Positions 53,355 to 61,460 of a stretch of 64,000 nucleotides of DNA are shown piece by piece. This DNA comes from Chloroflexota bacterium. Its GTDB lineage: Bacteria > Chloroflexota > Dehalococcoidia > JACQUA01. A program made the position numbers and the translations under genes. Under the pieces are notes generated by a model that did no database searches, was not told the DNA's origin, and saw nothing but the letters and a program-made list of their open reading frames with translations. The DNA is taken from assembly GCA_016210565.1 (NCBI GenBank), contig JACQUA010000334.1, positions 19,232 through 83,231 on the forward strand. Direction: 5' to 3'. The number at the start of each line of letters is the position of its first letter. The stretch's first letter is position 1.

Positions 53355-55205
53355 ATGAACCCTACAAATCCCGCCGCGTCCCCGCCCAAACTCCTCAGAA
53401 TTGACTTGAATACCGGCCGCTACCAGGAAGAAGCCATACCCGGTACGACCGTCAGGGACTACATCGGCGGAAGGGGCTTCGGCGTCAAATACCTCTACCG
53501 GGACCTCAAGCCCGGCGTGGAGCCTTTTTCCCCGGATAACAAACTCATTCTCCACGTGGGGCCGCTGGCCGGGACGGGCGCGCTCTGCGTCTCGCGGTGG
53601 ATAGCCACCGGCAAGAGCCCGCTCACCGGGACCTATTTCCGTTCGGTGGGCGGCGACGACTTCGGCGCCTGGCTGCGCTGGACGGGCTACGAAATGGTCG
53701 TCCTGGAGGGCCGGGCGGCAGTCCCCTCCTACATCCTGTTCAGAGAGGGCAAGCCGGAAATCCGCGACGCCCGGGATATCCGGAGCAAGACCACCTCGGA
53801 AACCCAGCGCCTTCTCCGGGAGAAGCACGGCGATAATGTTAGGACCGCCTGCATCGGCCCGGCCGGGGAGAACCTGGTCCGATTCGCCGGCATCTTCGCC
53901 GGCACTCATTGCGCGGGACGCGGGGGGATGGGCGCGGTCATGGGGGCTAAGAACATCAAGGCTATCGCTATCGACGCTGTCAGGAACGTCGAACTTCCCG
54001 ACCCGCCTGGATTCAAGGCGCTGCTGAAAGAAGAGGCCGCGGCGATTACCAAAAGCCGGGGCTTCCCCGTTTTCGCCGAACACGGCACCACCCATAACCA
54101 GGATAACACCACCCGCAACGGTATTTTCCCCACCAAAAACTTCCGCTACGGCACGCTGGACGGATGGGAGAGGTTCTCTGGCGGCGAATTCGATAAGATG
54201 AAGGTAGCCAACGTCAGTTGCTACGCCTGTCCCATGCACTGCGGCAACAAGTACCGCGTGCCGGACGGGCCGTATGCCGGGGCTACTGCCGAAGGTCCGG
54301 ACTACGAGACCATCTGGGCCTTCACCGGCGCCATCGACAGCAACGAGATCGGCGCCACGATCCTGGGCAACCATCTTTGCGACGAGCTCGGCCTCGATAC
54401 CATGTCCATGGGCAGCGCGGCCGGCTTCGCCTGCGAGCTTTACGAAAGAGAAATCCTGACCCCGAAAGATACCGGAGGTCTCGACTTGAAATGGGGAGAC
54501 CACCGGATGCTGATGGACCTCATACGGAAGACGGCCTACCGCGATGGCATCGGCGACTTGCTGGCCGAGGGCACCCGGCTGGCCGCTCAGCGCCTGGGGA
54601 AAGGTGCGGACTATTACGCCATGCACATCAAGGGCCTGGAAATACCGGCCTACGACCCCCGGGGCGTCAAGGGCCAGGGATTGTCCTACGCCACTTCCAG
54701 CATCGGCGCCAGCCACAACATCGGGTATTCCGTCCAGGAACTCTTCGGCTCGAAATATCCCAGGCCGGTGGACCGCCGCGCCGACAGCGGCCACGCCGAC
54801 GTGGTGATGTACAACCAGGACAGCTCCGCCGCCTTCGAGACGGGGGTCCTCTGCCTTTTCACCGCCCAGCTCGGCATGATACGTCTGCCTTTCTTCGGCA
54901 AGATGATGGCCTCAGTACGCAGCGCGCCCGAGTTTTCCGACCCGGAGTACCTGATGAAGGTGGGCCAGCGGATTTACAACCTGGAGCGGGCCTTCAACCT
55001 CCGCGAGGGGATCGGGCGCAAAGAAGACTCGTTCCCCCTGCGGCTCACCAGCGAGCCTTTGCTGAAGGCCGGCCCTTCCGAAGGCCTGGTGCTGGGCAAC
55101 CCGGACCTCATGATCGACGAGTATTACAAGGTCCGTGGGTGGGACCAGAACGGCGTTCCCACCGCAGAGAAGCTTAGAGAGCTGGGGCTGGAAGAAACCT
55201 TGTAG
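53355..55205 (+). CDS. Aldehyde ferredoxin oxidoreductase family protein 2
   Basis: 616 residues. LLRIDLNTGRYQEE and IGGRGFGVKYLYRDL open the pterin-binding domain, with GPAGENLVRFAG and GRGGMGAVMGAKNIKA further on. CYACPMHCG is the canonical CxxCxxxC, with the fourth Cys in TGVLCLF. It is more typical than protein 1 in this window, and its cysteine spacing differs, so the two are not recent duplicates. No ribosome-binding site precedes the ATG, which lies in an AT-rich repeat. The flanking FAD oxidoreductases could exchange electrons or substrates with it. Confidence 0.92.
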   Translation: MNPTNPAASPPKLLRIDLNTGRYQEEAIPGTTVRDYIGGRGFGVKYLYRDLKPGVEPFSPDNKLILHVGPLAGTGALCVSRWIATGKSPLTGTYFRSVGGDDFGAWLRWTGYEMVVLEGRAAVPSYILFREGKPEIRDARDIRSKTTSETQRLLREKHGDNVRTACIGPAGENLVRFAGIFAGTHCAGRGGMGAVMGAKNIKAIAIDAVRNVELPDPPGFKALLKEEAAAITKSRGFPVFAEHGTTHNQDNTTRNGIFPTKNFRYGTLDGWERFSGGEFDKMKVANVSCYACPMHCGNKYRVPDGPYAGATAEGPDYETIWAFTGAIDSNEIGATILGNHLCDELGLDTMSMGSAAGFACELYEREILTPKDTGGLDLKWGDHRMLMDLIRKTAYRDGIGDLLAEGTRLAAQRLGKGADYYAMHIKGLEIPAYDPRGVKGQGLSYATSSIGASHNIGYSVQELFGSKYPRPVDRRADSGHADVVMYNQDSSAAFETGVLCLFTAQLGMIRLPFFGKMMASVRSAPEFSDPEYLMKVGQRIYNLERAFNLREGIGRKEDSFPLRLTSEPLLKAGPSEGLVLGNPDLMIDEYYKVRGWDQNGVPTAEKLRELGLEETL

Positions 55206-55214
55206 CAAGGGGGG

Positions 55215-55375
55215 CCGTAGCCGCAGGTCTTTAGCCTGCGGGGGCGGGGCCACGATACCCCGTAGCGGCACGCTGCCGCGTGCCCCGGTCACATTCGTCT
55301 CACGGACAAACCGAAATCGACATCGCCAGAATCCAGCCCTCACCCCGATGCCTCGGGGTGGTACCGGTTATGGAG
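55215..55375. repeat. Dispersed hairpin repeats between cluster genes
   Basis: Contains GTAGCCGCAGGTCTTTAGCC followed by TGCGGGGGCGG, a motif recurring near 6287, 24905, 26880 and 59176, then CGTAGCGGCACGCTGCCGCG, then CACCCCGATGCCTCGGGGTG. No gene in this 178-base gap. Confidence 0.6.
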
Positions 55376-55383
55376 GGTAATCC

Positions 55384-57012
55384 ATGGCAGACCTGACTTT
55401 TGACGCGGTAATCATCGGCGGGGGCAACAAGGCCCTCATGCTGGCCATGTATTTGACCAAATACGGCGGGATGAGCGTCGGCATATTCGAAAGCCGGCAC
55501 GAGCTGGGCGGCGGTCTTTCTTCCGAAGAGGCCCCGGCCCCCGGTTTCATCCACAACACCCACTCCACCCAGCACACCAGCCGGATGTACTACGAGCCCC
55601 TCTACCAGGACTTCCCCGACTTTGAAGAGAAAGGCGCCAAATACGCCATCTGCCCGGCCGGCTACGGGATGGTCTTCAAGGAGGACATGTCCTGCCTGCT
55701 CTTCTACCAGGAGCAGGTGGACCCCACCCAGGAGAGGACAGCAAAGGAAATCGCCCGATTTTCGGGGAAAGACGCGGAGACCTGGCTGAAGCTGTGGGAC
55801 TACTACAAGAAGAAGCTGCGTCCGGCGATGATGGAGCGGGTGTTCAACCCACCCCGCCCCGGCGTGAAAGACGCTTTCGACCGGCTGTTCGCCGAGAAGG
55901 ACAGCCCGCTGGACCCTCAATGGGCTTCGATGACCTGCCTCCAGGTGGGGATGGATGCCTACGAGAGCAAGGAGATCACCTGCGCCCAGATGCGAGGCCG
56001 TCAGTCGGCTGACGGCATTCCCCCGGACCTCTACGGCAGCGGCCTGAACCAGATCATCTACCCGCTTACCCTGGCGGAAAGCGATTTCGCTATCGGCGGC
56101 TCGCACAGCGTGGCCCATGCCTCGGCCCGGATCGTCCTGCAAAACGGCGGGAAGGTCTTCACCGGCGCACAGGTAGAAAAAGCTATCATCGAAAACGGCC
56201 GCGCCACGGGCATACAGTTGAAAGATGGTTCCACGGTCAAAGCCAGCAAAGCCGTCATCAGCACCCTGAGCCCCCACCAGCTCTGTTTCGACATCATCGG
56301 CAAAGACCACCTCTCACCACAGATTCTCAAGAAGGTGGCCAACATCGAAACGCGGTATACCTGCCTCGCGTGGTACGGCTGGGCCCTGCACGACGCCCCC
56401 GTGTATAAAGCGGCGGCTTTCAACCCCGACGCCAACAACACGCAGTTCCTGGCCCTGGGCAACCGCGACCTGGAGTCGCTGGTCAAAGAGGCAAGCTGGC
56501 GGCGGCTGGGGCTGATCCCGCCGGAGCTGAACCTGGTCGTCTGGTGCTATTCCATCAGCGACCCAACCCAGGCGCCGCAGGGTAAGCACGCCGCCGGCAC
56601 CGAGCAGTTCGTCCCCCCGGCCCGGGCGCTGACCGAAAGGCAATGGCTGGAGTTCAAGCCCAAACACGCCGCCGATGTCGTCAAAGAATGGGAGCTCCAT
56701 TCCACCAACATGGGCTGGCGCAATGTCATCGGCTACTTTCCCGAGCTGCCGCCGGACATCGCCCACCTGGCCAACATGGCCCCGGACGGCAACTGGGCAG
56801 TGATCGACTGCATTCCCACCCAGCAGGGACGCCGGCGGCCCATCCCCGAATTATCCACGCACCGCACCCCGATAAAGGACCTCTATGCCACCGGCTCAGC
56901 CTGGCATCCCTCCCCCGGAGCGCACTCGTACCAGGCCTACAACTGTTACAAGGTCCTGGCGGACGATCTCGGCCTGCGCAAGCCCTGGGCGGAGAAGGGC
57001 AGGCCGTTCTAG
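55384..57012 (+). CDS. FAD-dependent oxidoreductase (phytoene desaturase-like) 2
   Basis: 542 residues, the same length as protein 1; GGAGGG six bases before the ATG. The dinucleotide fold reads VIIGGGNKALMLAMYLTKYG, with Ala in place of the third glycine. FESRHELGGGLSSEEAPAPGFIHNTHS follows. The C-terminus has YATGSAWHPSPGAHSYQAYNCYKVLADDL where protein 1 has the GG-rich motif. The pair therefore diverged in the cofactor or substrate pocket. Conserved His residues after NTH in both may mark the active site. Confidence 0.9.
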   Translation: MADLTFDAVIIGGGNKALMLAMYLTKYGGMSVGIFESRHELGGGLSSEEAPAPGFIHNTHSTQHTSRMYYEPLYQDFPDFEEKGAKYAICPAGYGMVFKEDMSCLLFYQEQVDPTQERTAKEIARFSGKDAETWLKLWDYYKKKLRPAMMERVFNPPRPGVKDAFDRLFAEKDSPLDPQWASMTCLQVGMDAYESKEITCAQMRGRQSADGIPPDLYGSGLNQIIYPLTLAESDFAIGGSHSVAHASARIVLQNGGKVFTGAQVEKAIIENGRATGIQLKDGSTVKASKAVISTLSPHQLCFDIIGKDHLSPQILKKVANIETRYTCLAWYGWALHDAPVYKAAAFNPDANNTQFLALGNRDLESLVKEASWRRLGLIPPELNLVVWCYSISDPTQAPQGKHAAGTEQFVPPARALTERQWLEFKPKHAADVVKEWELHSTNMGWRNVIGYFPELPPDIAHLANMAPDGNWAVIDCIPTQQGRRRPIPELSTHRTPIKDLYATGSAWHPSPGAHSYQAYNCYKVLADDLGLRKPWAEKGRPF

Positions 57013-57236
57013 ACGTGGGAAGCCCAGCCGTAGCCGCACCCTTTACGGGTGCGCTGTGACGCAACTGCAGATATGCAGGCTCGAGAGGCTCCTGCACCCG
57101 CCGGGCTTTGGGCGGAGGCCCCGTGCCATAATGTCATGGCGCGTTCAATTCGGCGACAACTTGGACTGATATGAAAAAGACCACGGAAAACGTTTTCACG
57201 GCTCCCCTGACACAGCAGGGTTGCCGGCGCCTGTGA

Positions 57237-57365
57237 GAAGGGAAAAAACACTCAGTGTACTTCAACCCTGCCAACCGGAATACGTCGTCAGCGCCGCGTC
57301 ACGTTGCGATAGCTAACAAGCTCGCCCAGACGATCTGTAAGGACCTCGGGACTCCAGAGACTTAG
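57237..57365 (+). pseudogene. HicA-like toxin, C-terminal relic
   Basis: An open stretch reading GKKHSVYFNPANRNTSSAPRH, then VAIANKLAQTICKDLGTPET and a TAG, resembles the end of HicA mRNA interferases, where a PRHxEIxxxLAxxICKDLG pattern is common. A TGA lies directly upstream in frame and no N-terminal half or HicB partner is seen. The rest of the 57013-57531 gap holds a GGGTGC repeat and the promoter of the next gene. Confidence 0.5.
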
Positions 57366-57467
57366 CGCGCGGTGGGGCAATGCATGAGTTGCCCGGGTCA
57401 GTCCCACAATCCGCTCCCCGATTGCCGCTGACCAATTCCGCGATGTCCATCGCGAATTGACAGTCTA

Positions 57468-57476
57468 TGGTATAAT
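57468..57476 (+). promoter_or_regulatory. Extended -10 promoter (TGGTATAAT) of the cohesin-like gene
   Basis: Perfect TATAAT at 57471-57476 with TG one base upstream. TTGACA occurs only eight bases before it, too close to serve as its -35. The start would be near 57483, about 48 bases before the ATG at 57532. Confidence 0.55.
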
Positions 57477-57531
57477 CGTACGATATTATGCAATCTCTAA
57501 CTTATCGGACAGTTCAAGGGAGGATTCCACG

Positions 57532-59046
57532 ATGAGATATTCCCCCGTTAAGAGCGCCCGGCTCGCCAATGTCCTGCTGGCCTTCTTGCTGGCCGGACTG
57601 TTGAGCTTCGCTTCCCCGGTCCTGACGCCGCACGCCCTGGCGGATACGGCCGCCAATGTGACCATTGGCTCCGCCACCATACCTGTGGGCGGCACCGGCA
57701 CAACCGACTTGTCTATCAACGGAGTCTCCGGACCCAACGGCGTCGGGACTTATGAAATGGCTATCACCTTTGACCGAACTAAGGTGAATGTGGTCAGTGT
57801 AGTCGGGTCTCCCCCATTCGCGGCTACTACCAGTAACGTCAACCCAGGGGCGTCAACCGACGCCAACAACACCGGGAGGCTGACTATCGTCGCCTTCCAG
57901 ACGGGGGAGAAGCCGACAGGGAACGTCAAAATTGCTACCATAACATGGAGACCACTGGCCGAGGGCACACAGCCACTGACGCTAACGGTAAACCTCGTGA
58001 GCGACATTGAGGGCCAGACCGTGAGCGGGCCCGGCGGCACGCCGAGCGCACCAACGCCCCTGCCGGTGGTAAGCGGCGCCATCACCGCCACTCCCGGCGC
58101 GCCCGGTGCGCCGACGCCTCCGCCGCCTACCCCCGTTCCCACGACTCCTCCGCCGGTAACGCCGACGGCACCCGCGGCAACCCCGGCGCCCACCACCCCA
58201 CCACCACCGGGTACGACCCCGGCCCCGACCGCCGCTCCAACTGCGCCGCCGCCGGGGGCAACCACCCCTGCGGCGCCACCCGTCACCGGCGCCACCTCCG
58301 TTGAAGTTGGCGCCGTCTCCCTTGCCCCCGGCGCCAGCGCCGTGGTGCCCATCACCGTCAAGAACTTCAACGCCGCCAGCGGGCTTGGCTCCTATGAGTT
58401 AACCGTGCGCTTCCGGCCCGAAGGCATCAGGGTCGACGCCGTCAGAGCCGGAGACCAGCCCTTCGGCGAGCCGGCCGCTCAGAACATCAACAACACCACC
58501 GGGACCGTCCAGATCACCGATTTTACGGAAAGGGTTCCCGGGCCGAGAGGAAACATCGTCGTAGCTTCCCTGGCCATCACCGGCGTGGCTGCGGGAACCT
58601 GGCCCATAACACTGACGGTCACCACGCTATCGGCGGCCAACGGTGACGACGTGCCCGCCACCATCGTCAGTCCCAACATCACGGTAGCCGGCGCTCCGGC
58701 GCCTGGAGCGACCAAGCCCCCACCCCCGGCGCCCACCACACCCGCCCCGACCACGGCGCCTCCACCCAAACCCAAGCCAACCACGCCGGCGCCGACCACG
58801 GCGCCTCCGCCCAAACCCAAACCGACCACGCCGGCGCCGGTGGCAACATCACCGCCGGCCCCCAAACCGACGGCCACGATACCTCCAGCGACGCCCAAGC
58901 CAACCACGCCTGCGCCAACACCCACGCCGCCGCCGCCCCCATCCGGGCCTAACATGACCCTGATCATCGGCATCATCGTGCTGGTGATCGTGATCATTGT
59001 CGTCGTGGTCATGGTCACGCGCAAGAAACCCGCCCCGCCGGAATAA
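57532..59046 (+). CDS. Surface protein with two cohesin-like domains and C-terminal anchor
   Basis: 504 residues from the ATG at 57532 (GGAGG eight bases upstream). Signal peptide about 1-37, ending HALA. Cohesin-like domain 1 at about 41-187 (VTIGSATIPVGGTGTTDLSI, then GTYEMAITFDRTKVNVVSV). Pro/Thr linker 188-252. Cohesin-like domain 2 at 254-387 (SVEVGAVSLAPGASAVVPI, then GSYELTVRFRPEGIRVDAV). A second Pro/Thr/Lys linker carries repeated APTTAPPPKPKPTTP, and a membrane segment at about 475-496 precedes a basic tail. Cohesins bind dockerin-bearing proteins, but non-cellulosomal surface proteins also use this fold. No dockerin is present in the window. Confidence 0.82.
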   Translation: MRYSPVKSARLANVLLAFLLAGLLSFASPVLTPHALADTAANVTIGSATIPVGGTGTTDLSINGVSGPNGVGTYEMAITFDRTKVNVVSVVGSPPFAATTSNVNPGASTDANNTGRLTIVAFQTGEKPTGNVKIATITWRPLAEGTQPLTLTVNLVSDIEGQTVSGPGGTPSAPTPLPVVSGAITATPGAPGAPTPPPPTPVPTTPPPVTPTAPAATPAPTTPPPPGTTPAPTAAPTAPPPGATTPAAPPVTGATSVEVGAVSLAPGASAVVPITVKNFNAASGLGSYELTVRFRPEGIRVDAVRAGDQPFGEPAAQNINNTTGTVQITDFTERVPGPRGNIVVASLAITGVAAGTWPITLTVTTLSAANGDDVPATIVSPNITVAGAPAPGATKPPPPAPTTPAPTTAPPPKPKPTTPAPTTAPPPKPKPTTPAPVATSPPAPKPTATIPPATPKPTTPAPTPTPPPPPSGPNMTLIIGIIVLVIVIIVVVVMVTRKKPAPPE

Positions 59047-59077
59047 CACTCCTGCCGAGCCACAGTCCAAAACAGAA

Positions 59078-59119
59078 GCGGGGGTCCGGCAATGGACCCC
59101 CGCTTTTTGTTGTTGTTTT
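59078..59119 (+). terminator. Rho-independent terminator after the cohesin-like gene
   Basis: Ten-base perfect stem GCGGGGGTCC / GGACCCCCGC (59078-59087 and 59094-59103) with a six-base loop, then TTTTTGTTGTTGTTTT. The clearest intrinsic terminator in the window, 32 bases after the stop. The rest of the gap to 59359 holds GCAGGCTAAAGACC-type and GGTTTGAT-type repeat hairpins. Confidence 0.9.
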
Positions 59120-59359
59120 CACCGCGGAGGCCTCGGGCGTCGTAGCCACTCCGTTCCGGGGGTCCCGACGCGTCGGGACAGGTCTTTAGCCTGCGGGGGC
59201 GGGGTTGTAGCCGCTCCGTTCTGCGGTTTGATTTATCTAAACCTTCGGGCTTGACGAATCAAGCCGCTACGGGTCGGGTTGCGCCGTCACGCTGCAAGGC
59301 CTGTTGCCCTTGTATTAGTACCGGCCGCCACAGGCGGGGACGCCTGTGCTACCCTTCCT

Positions 59360-59905
59360 CTACTTCTTCGGGAAGCTGAAGCGCTCGGCGTGGCTGAAGA
59401 TGCACCCGCAATACCTCTGCCGGTAGAAATTCAGTTCCCGGGCCATCTTGCGGCTTTCGTGATAGCCGGGACGCAGGTCCTCGTAGAGGAACCGGATGCC
59501 CACCTTCGCCTGGATTTCTTCTCCGGTCTGCTTCAGCACGTCATGTTTCTGGTAGGGACTGATCAGAAGCGTGGTGGTAAAGGCATCAAACCCCTTCTCT
59601 CTGGCAAAGCCGGCCGCCTGGCCCAGGCGAAGGAGATAGCAGTACCGGCAGCGGGCTTCCTGGCCCTCGTGACCGGCCACGGCCTGGAAATAGTCTTCGA
59701 TCTTGTAATCCGGCGTCATCTCCAGCGGCATCCCCACGTCACGGGCGAAATCGATCAGCGTTTGCAGCCGTAGCGCGTGTTCCGATAAGGGATGTATGTT
59801 GGGATTGAACCAGTAGCCAGCAAGTTCGTGGCGCTCTTTCCTGAAATGCTCCACGGTGTAGGTCGCACACGGAGCGCAGCAGGCGTGGATGAGGACCGAG
59901 GCCAT
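59360..59905 (-). CDS. queH: Epoxyqueuosine reductase QueH
   Basis: 181 residues from the ATG at 59905, one base after the ruvB stop; a longer in-frame extension lies inside ruvB in another frame and was rejected. VLIHACCAPCATY at the N-terminus, ARCRYCYLLRL in the middle and RQRYCGCIFS near the end carry the cysteines that bind the iron-sulfur cluster and a second metal in QueH. QueH performs the last step of queuosine synthesis in tRNA, reducing epoxyqueuosine, in place of cobalamin-dependent QueG. Linkage with ruvB recalls the ruvAB-queA-tgt order in many bacteria. Confidence 0.9.
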   Translation of the reverse strand: MASVLIHACCAPCATYTVEHFRKERHELAGYWFNPNIHPLSEHALRLQTLIDFARDVGMPLEMTPDYKIEDYFQAVAGHEGQEARCRYCYLLRLGQAAGFAREKGFDAFTTTLLISPYQKHDVLKQTGEEIQAKVGIRFLYEDLRPGYHESRKMARELNFYRQRYCGCIFSHAERFSFPKK

Positions 59906-59906
59906 G

Positions 59907-60968
59907 TCATTCGGCCCAGAGCTTGGGCTGGGCATTGGCCTGCGCGCCCTGCCCTTTGGGATAACGCAGACCCAGATGTTCGTAAGCCAGGCGCGTGGCC
60001 ACTCTGCCCCGTGGCGTCCGGTCCAGGAAACCCAGTTGCAGCAGGTATGGCTCATAAACGTCCATGATGGTGTCCGCCTCCTCGCTGATCGAAGCCGCAA
60101 TGGTTTCCAGTCCCACCGGACCCCCATCGAACTTCTCGATGATCGTTTTCAGGACCTTGTGGTCGATCTGGTCGAGGCCGATCTCGTCCACCTCCAGCCG
60201 GGTCAGAGCTTCTCTGGCAACGTCCCTGGAGACGGTGCCCCCGGCTTTGACCTCGGCATAGTCACGGACCCTCCGGAGCAAACGGTTGGCGACGCGCGGC
60301 GTGCCGCGGGCACGCCGCGCGATCTCGGCAATGCCCCCGTCCTCCGCCGGTACCTTGAGTATCCGGGAAGACCTCACCAGTATCTCACCGATAGCCCCCT
60401 CCTCGTAGAAGTCCAGCCGGTACACCGAGCCGAATCTATCGCGCAACGGAGCGCTCAGCAGGGCGTAGCGGGTGGTGGCGCCGACGAGCGTAAAGCGGGG
60501 CAGGCTGAGCCTCAAACTCCTTGCACCCGGCCCTTTCCCCATCATCAAATCGATGGCGTAGTCCTCCATGGCCGGGTACAGCACCTCTTCCACCACGTGG
60601 CTCAGACGGTGGATTTCATCGATGAACACAATATCGTCCGGGCGAAGATTCGTCAGGATGGCCGCGATGTCCCCCGGCCGCGCGATGGCCGGTCCCGAGG
60701 TATTCTTGATATTGACGCCCATCTCCGCCGCCAGGATATAGGCCAGGGTGGTCTTGCCCAGGCCGGGAGGCCCGTAGAACAGGATGTGGTCCAGCGCCTC
60801 ACCCCTTTTCTGGGCGGCGGCGATGGCGATCTTCAGGTTCTCCTTGACCCTGTCCTGCCCGATGTAATCGGCCAGGCGTCTGGGCCTCAGGCTGCTGTCC
60901 AGAGAGGAATCGTCTTCCGCCGGCTTGCCCGAGATGACCCGCTCTTTCTTCTCTACTTTTTCTTTCAT
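59907..60968 (-). CDS. ruvB: Holliday junction branch-migration ATPase RuvB
   Basis: 353 residues, normal for RuvB. Walker [12 protein letters not shown] near 67-77, Walker [11 protein letters not shown] near 117-126, sensor [18 protein letters not shown] with its Ser in place of the usual Gly-Leu-Leu-Thr, and a C-terminal winged helix ([23 protein letters not shown]) that holds the DNA. It drives branch migration with RuvA, whose gene is not in the window. The stop is one base from the queH start. An extended -10 promoter lies at 61110-61118. Confidence 0.96.
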   Translation of the reverse strand: MKEKVEKKERVISGKPAEDDSSLDSSLRPRRLADYIGQDRVKENLKIAIAAAQKRGEALDHILFYGPPGLGKTTLAYILAAEMGVNIKNTSGPAIARPGDIAAILTNLRPDDIVFIDEIHRLSHVVEEVLYPAMEDYAIDLMMGKGPGARSLRLSLPRFTLVGATTRYALLSAPLRDRFGSVYRLDFYEEGAIGEILVRSSRILKVPAEDGGIAEIARRARGTPRVANRLLRRVRDYAEVKAGGTVSRDVAREALTRLEVDEIGLDQIDHKVLKTIIEKFDGGPVGLETIAASISEEADTIMDVYEPYLLQLGFLDRTPRGRVATRLAYEHLGLRYPKGQGAQANAQPKLWAE

Positions 60969-61109
60969 TCCGCTTGTTGATCAAGGGCAGCTCAAGAAAT
61001 ACCGGGTGGCACAGACGTCCCCGCCTGTGGAAGGCTGGATATCCTACCAGAGGCGATTTGATTCTTCACGGTGTAACTGAACCGCATGGTCATTTCCTCA
61101 TTTTCCGTC

Positions 61110-61118
61110 ATTATATCA
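61110..61118 (-). promoter_or_regulatory. Extended -10 promoter (TGATATAAT) for ruvB-queH
   Basis: On the minus strand TATAAT at 61115-61110 with TG one base upstream. No good -35. The start near 61103 gives a leader of about 135 bases to the ruvB ATG at 60968. The leader contains a CACAGACGTCCCCGCCTGTG hairpin of the dispersed family. Confidence 0.5.
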
Positions 61119-61120
61119 TA

Positions 61121-61352
61121 CCGTAGCGACACCCCTTGTCCCGGCAGGTCGGGACTCCCGCGAAGGGCAGCGGGTGTCGTTCCCGAGTCGGCAGCCAGCC
61201 CCGACAGGCACGGTGGCCTGTCGTACCGTGTGGGCTTGCCCTCTGCATGCTTCCCTCCCCCGGTGGGTTCGCGCACCCTCGACCCTCCCCAACTGCCCCT
61301 GTGTGCTTAACCCACCCTACGCCCTTCGACACCCGCAAGGGGTGTCGCTACG
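61121..61352. repeat. Composite dispersed repeat, CCGTAGCGACACC...GGTGTCGCTACG
   Basis: The 12-base ends are exact complements over GTAGCGACACC. Inside are TGTCCCGGCAGGTCGGGA, CAGGCACGGTGGCCTG and ACCCGCAAGGGGT hairpins, so several repeat families are nested. It separates the ruvB promoter from the mutase promoter. Confidence 0.65.
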
Positions 61353-61360
61353 AATATGGT

Positions 61361-61389
61361 TTGACACTCACGGATTGCTAGGCTAAACT
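61361..61389 (+). promoter_or_regulatory. Sigma70-type promoter for methylmalonyl-CoA mutase
   Basis: TTGACA (61361-61366), 17 bases, TAAACT (61384-61389). Start near 61396, about 65 bases before the ATG at 61461. It lies immediately after a dispersed repeat. Confidence 0.5.
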
Positions 61390-61460
61390 TAGGCGGTCCA
61401 AAGAGCAGTCCCGGCATAGTCTCTGGCCTCAAAGCCCCATTTCCAGCAGAAGACTCAACA

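Noticed and set aside
53337..54794. 485-residue minus-strand open frame
   Set aside because: Antisense to the second aldehyde ferredoxin oxidoreductase, whose cysteine motif and pterin blocks are intact.
57750..59063. Gly/Val-rich minus-strand open frames opposite the cohesin-like gene
   Set aside because: Complement of the Pro/Thr linker codons; low-complexity artefact.
59247..59265. FNR-type box TTGACGAATCAA
   Set aside because: The half-sites are four bases apart where FNR/CRP sites need six, and it belongs to a dispersed hairpin repeat.
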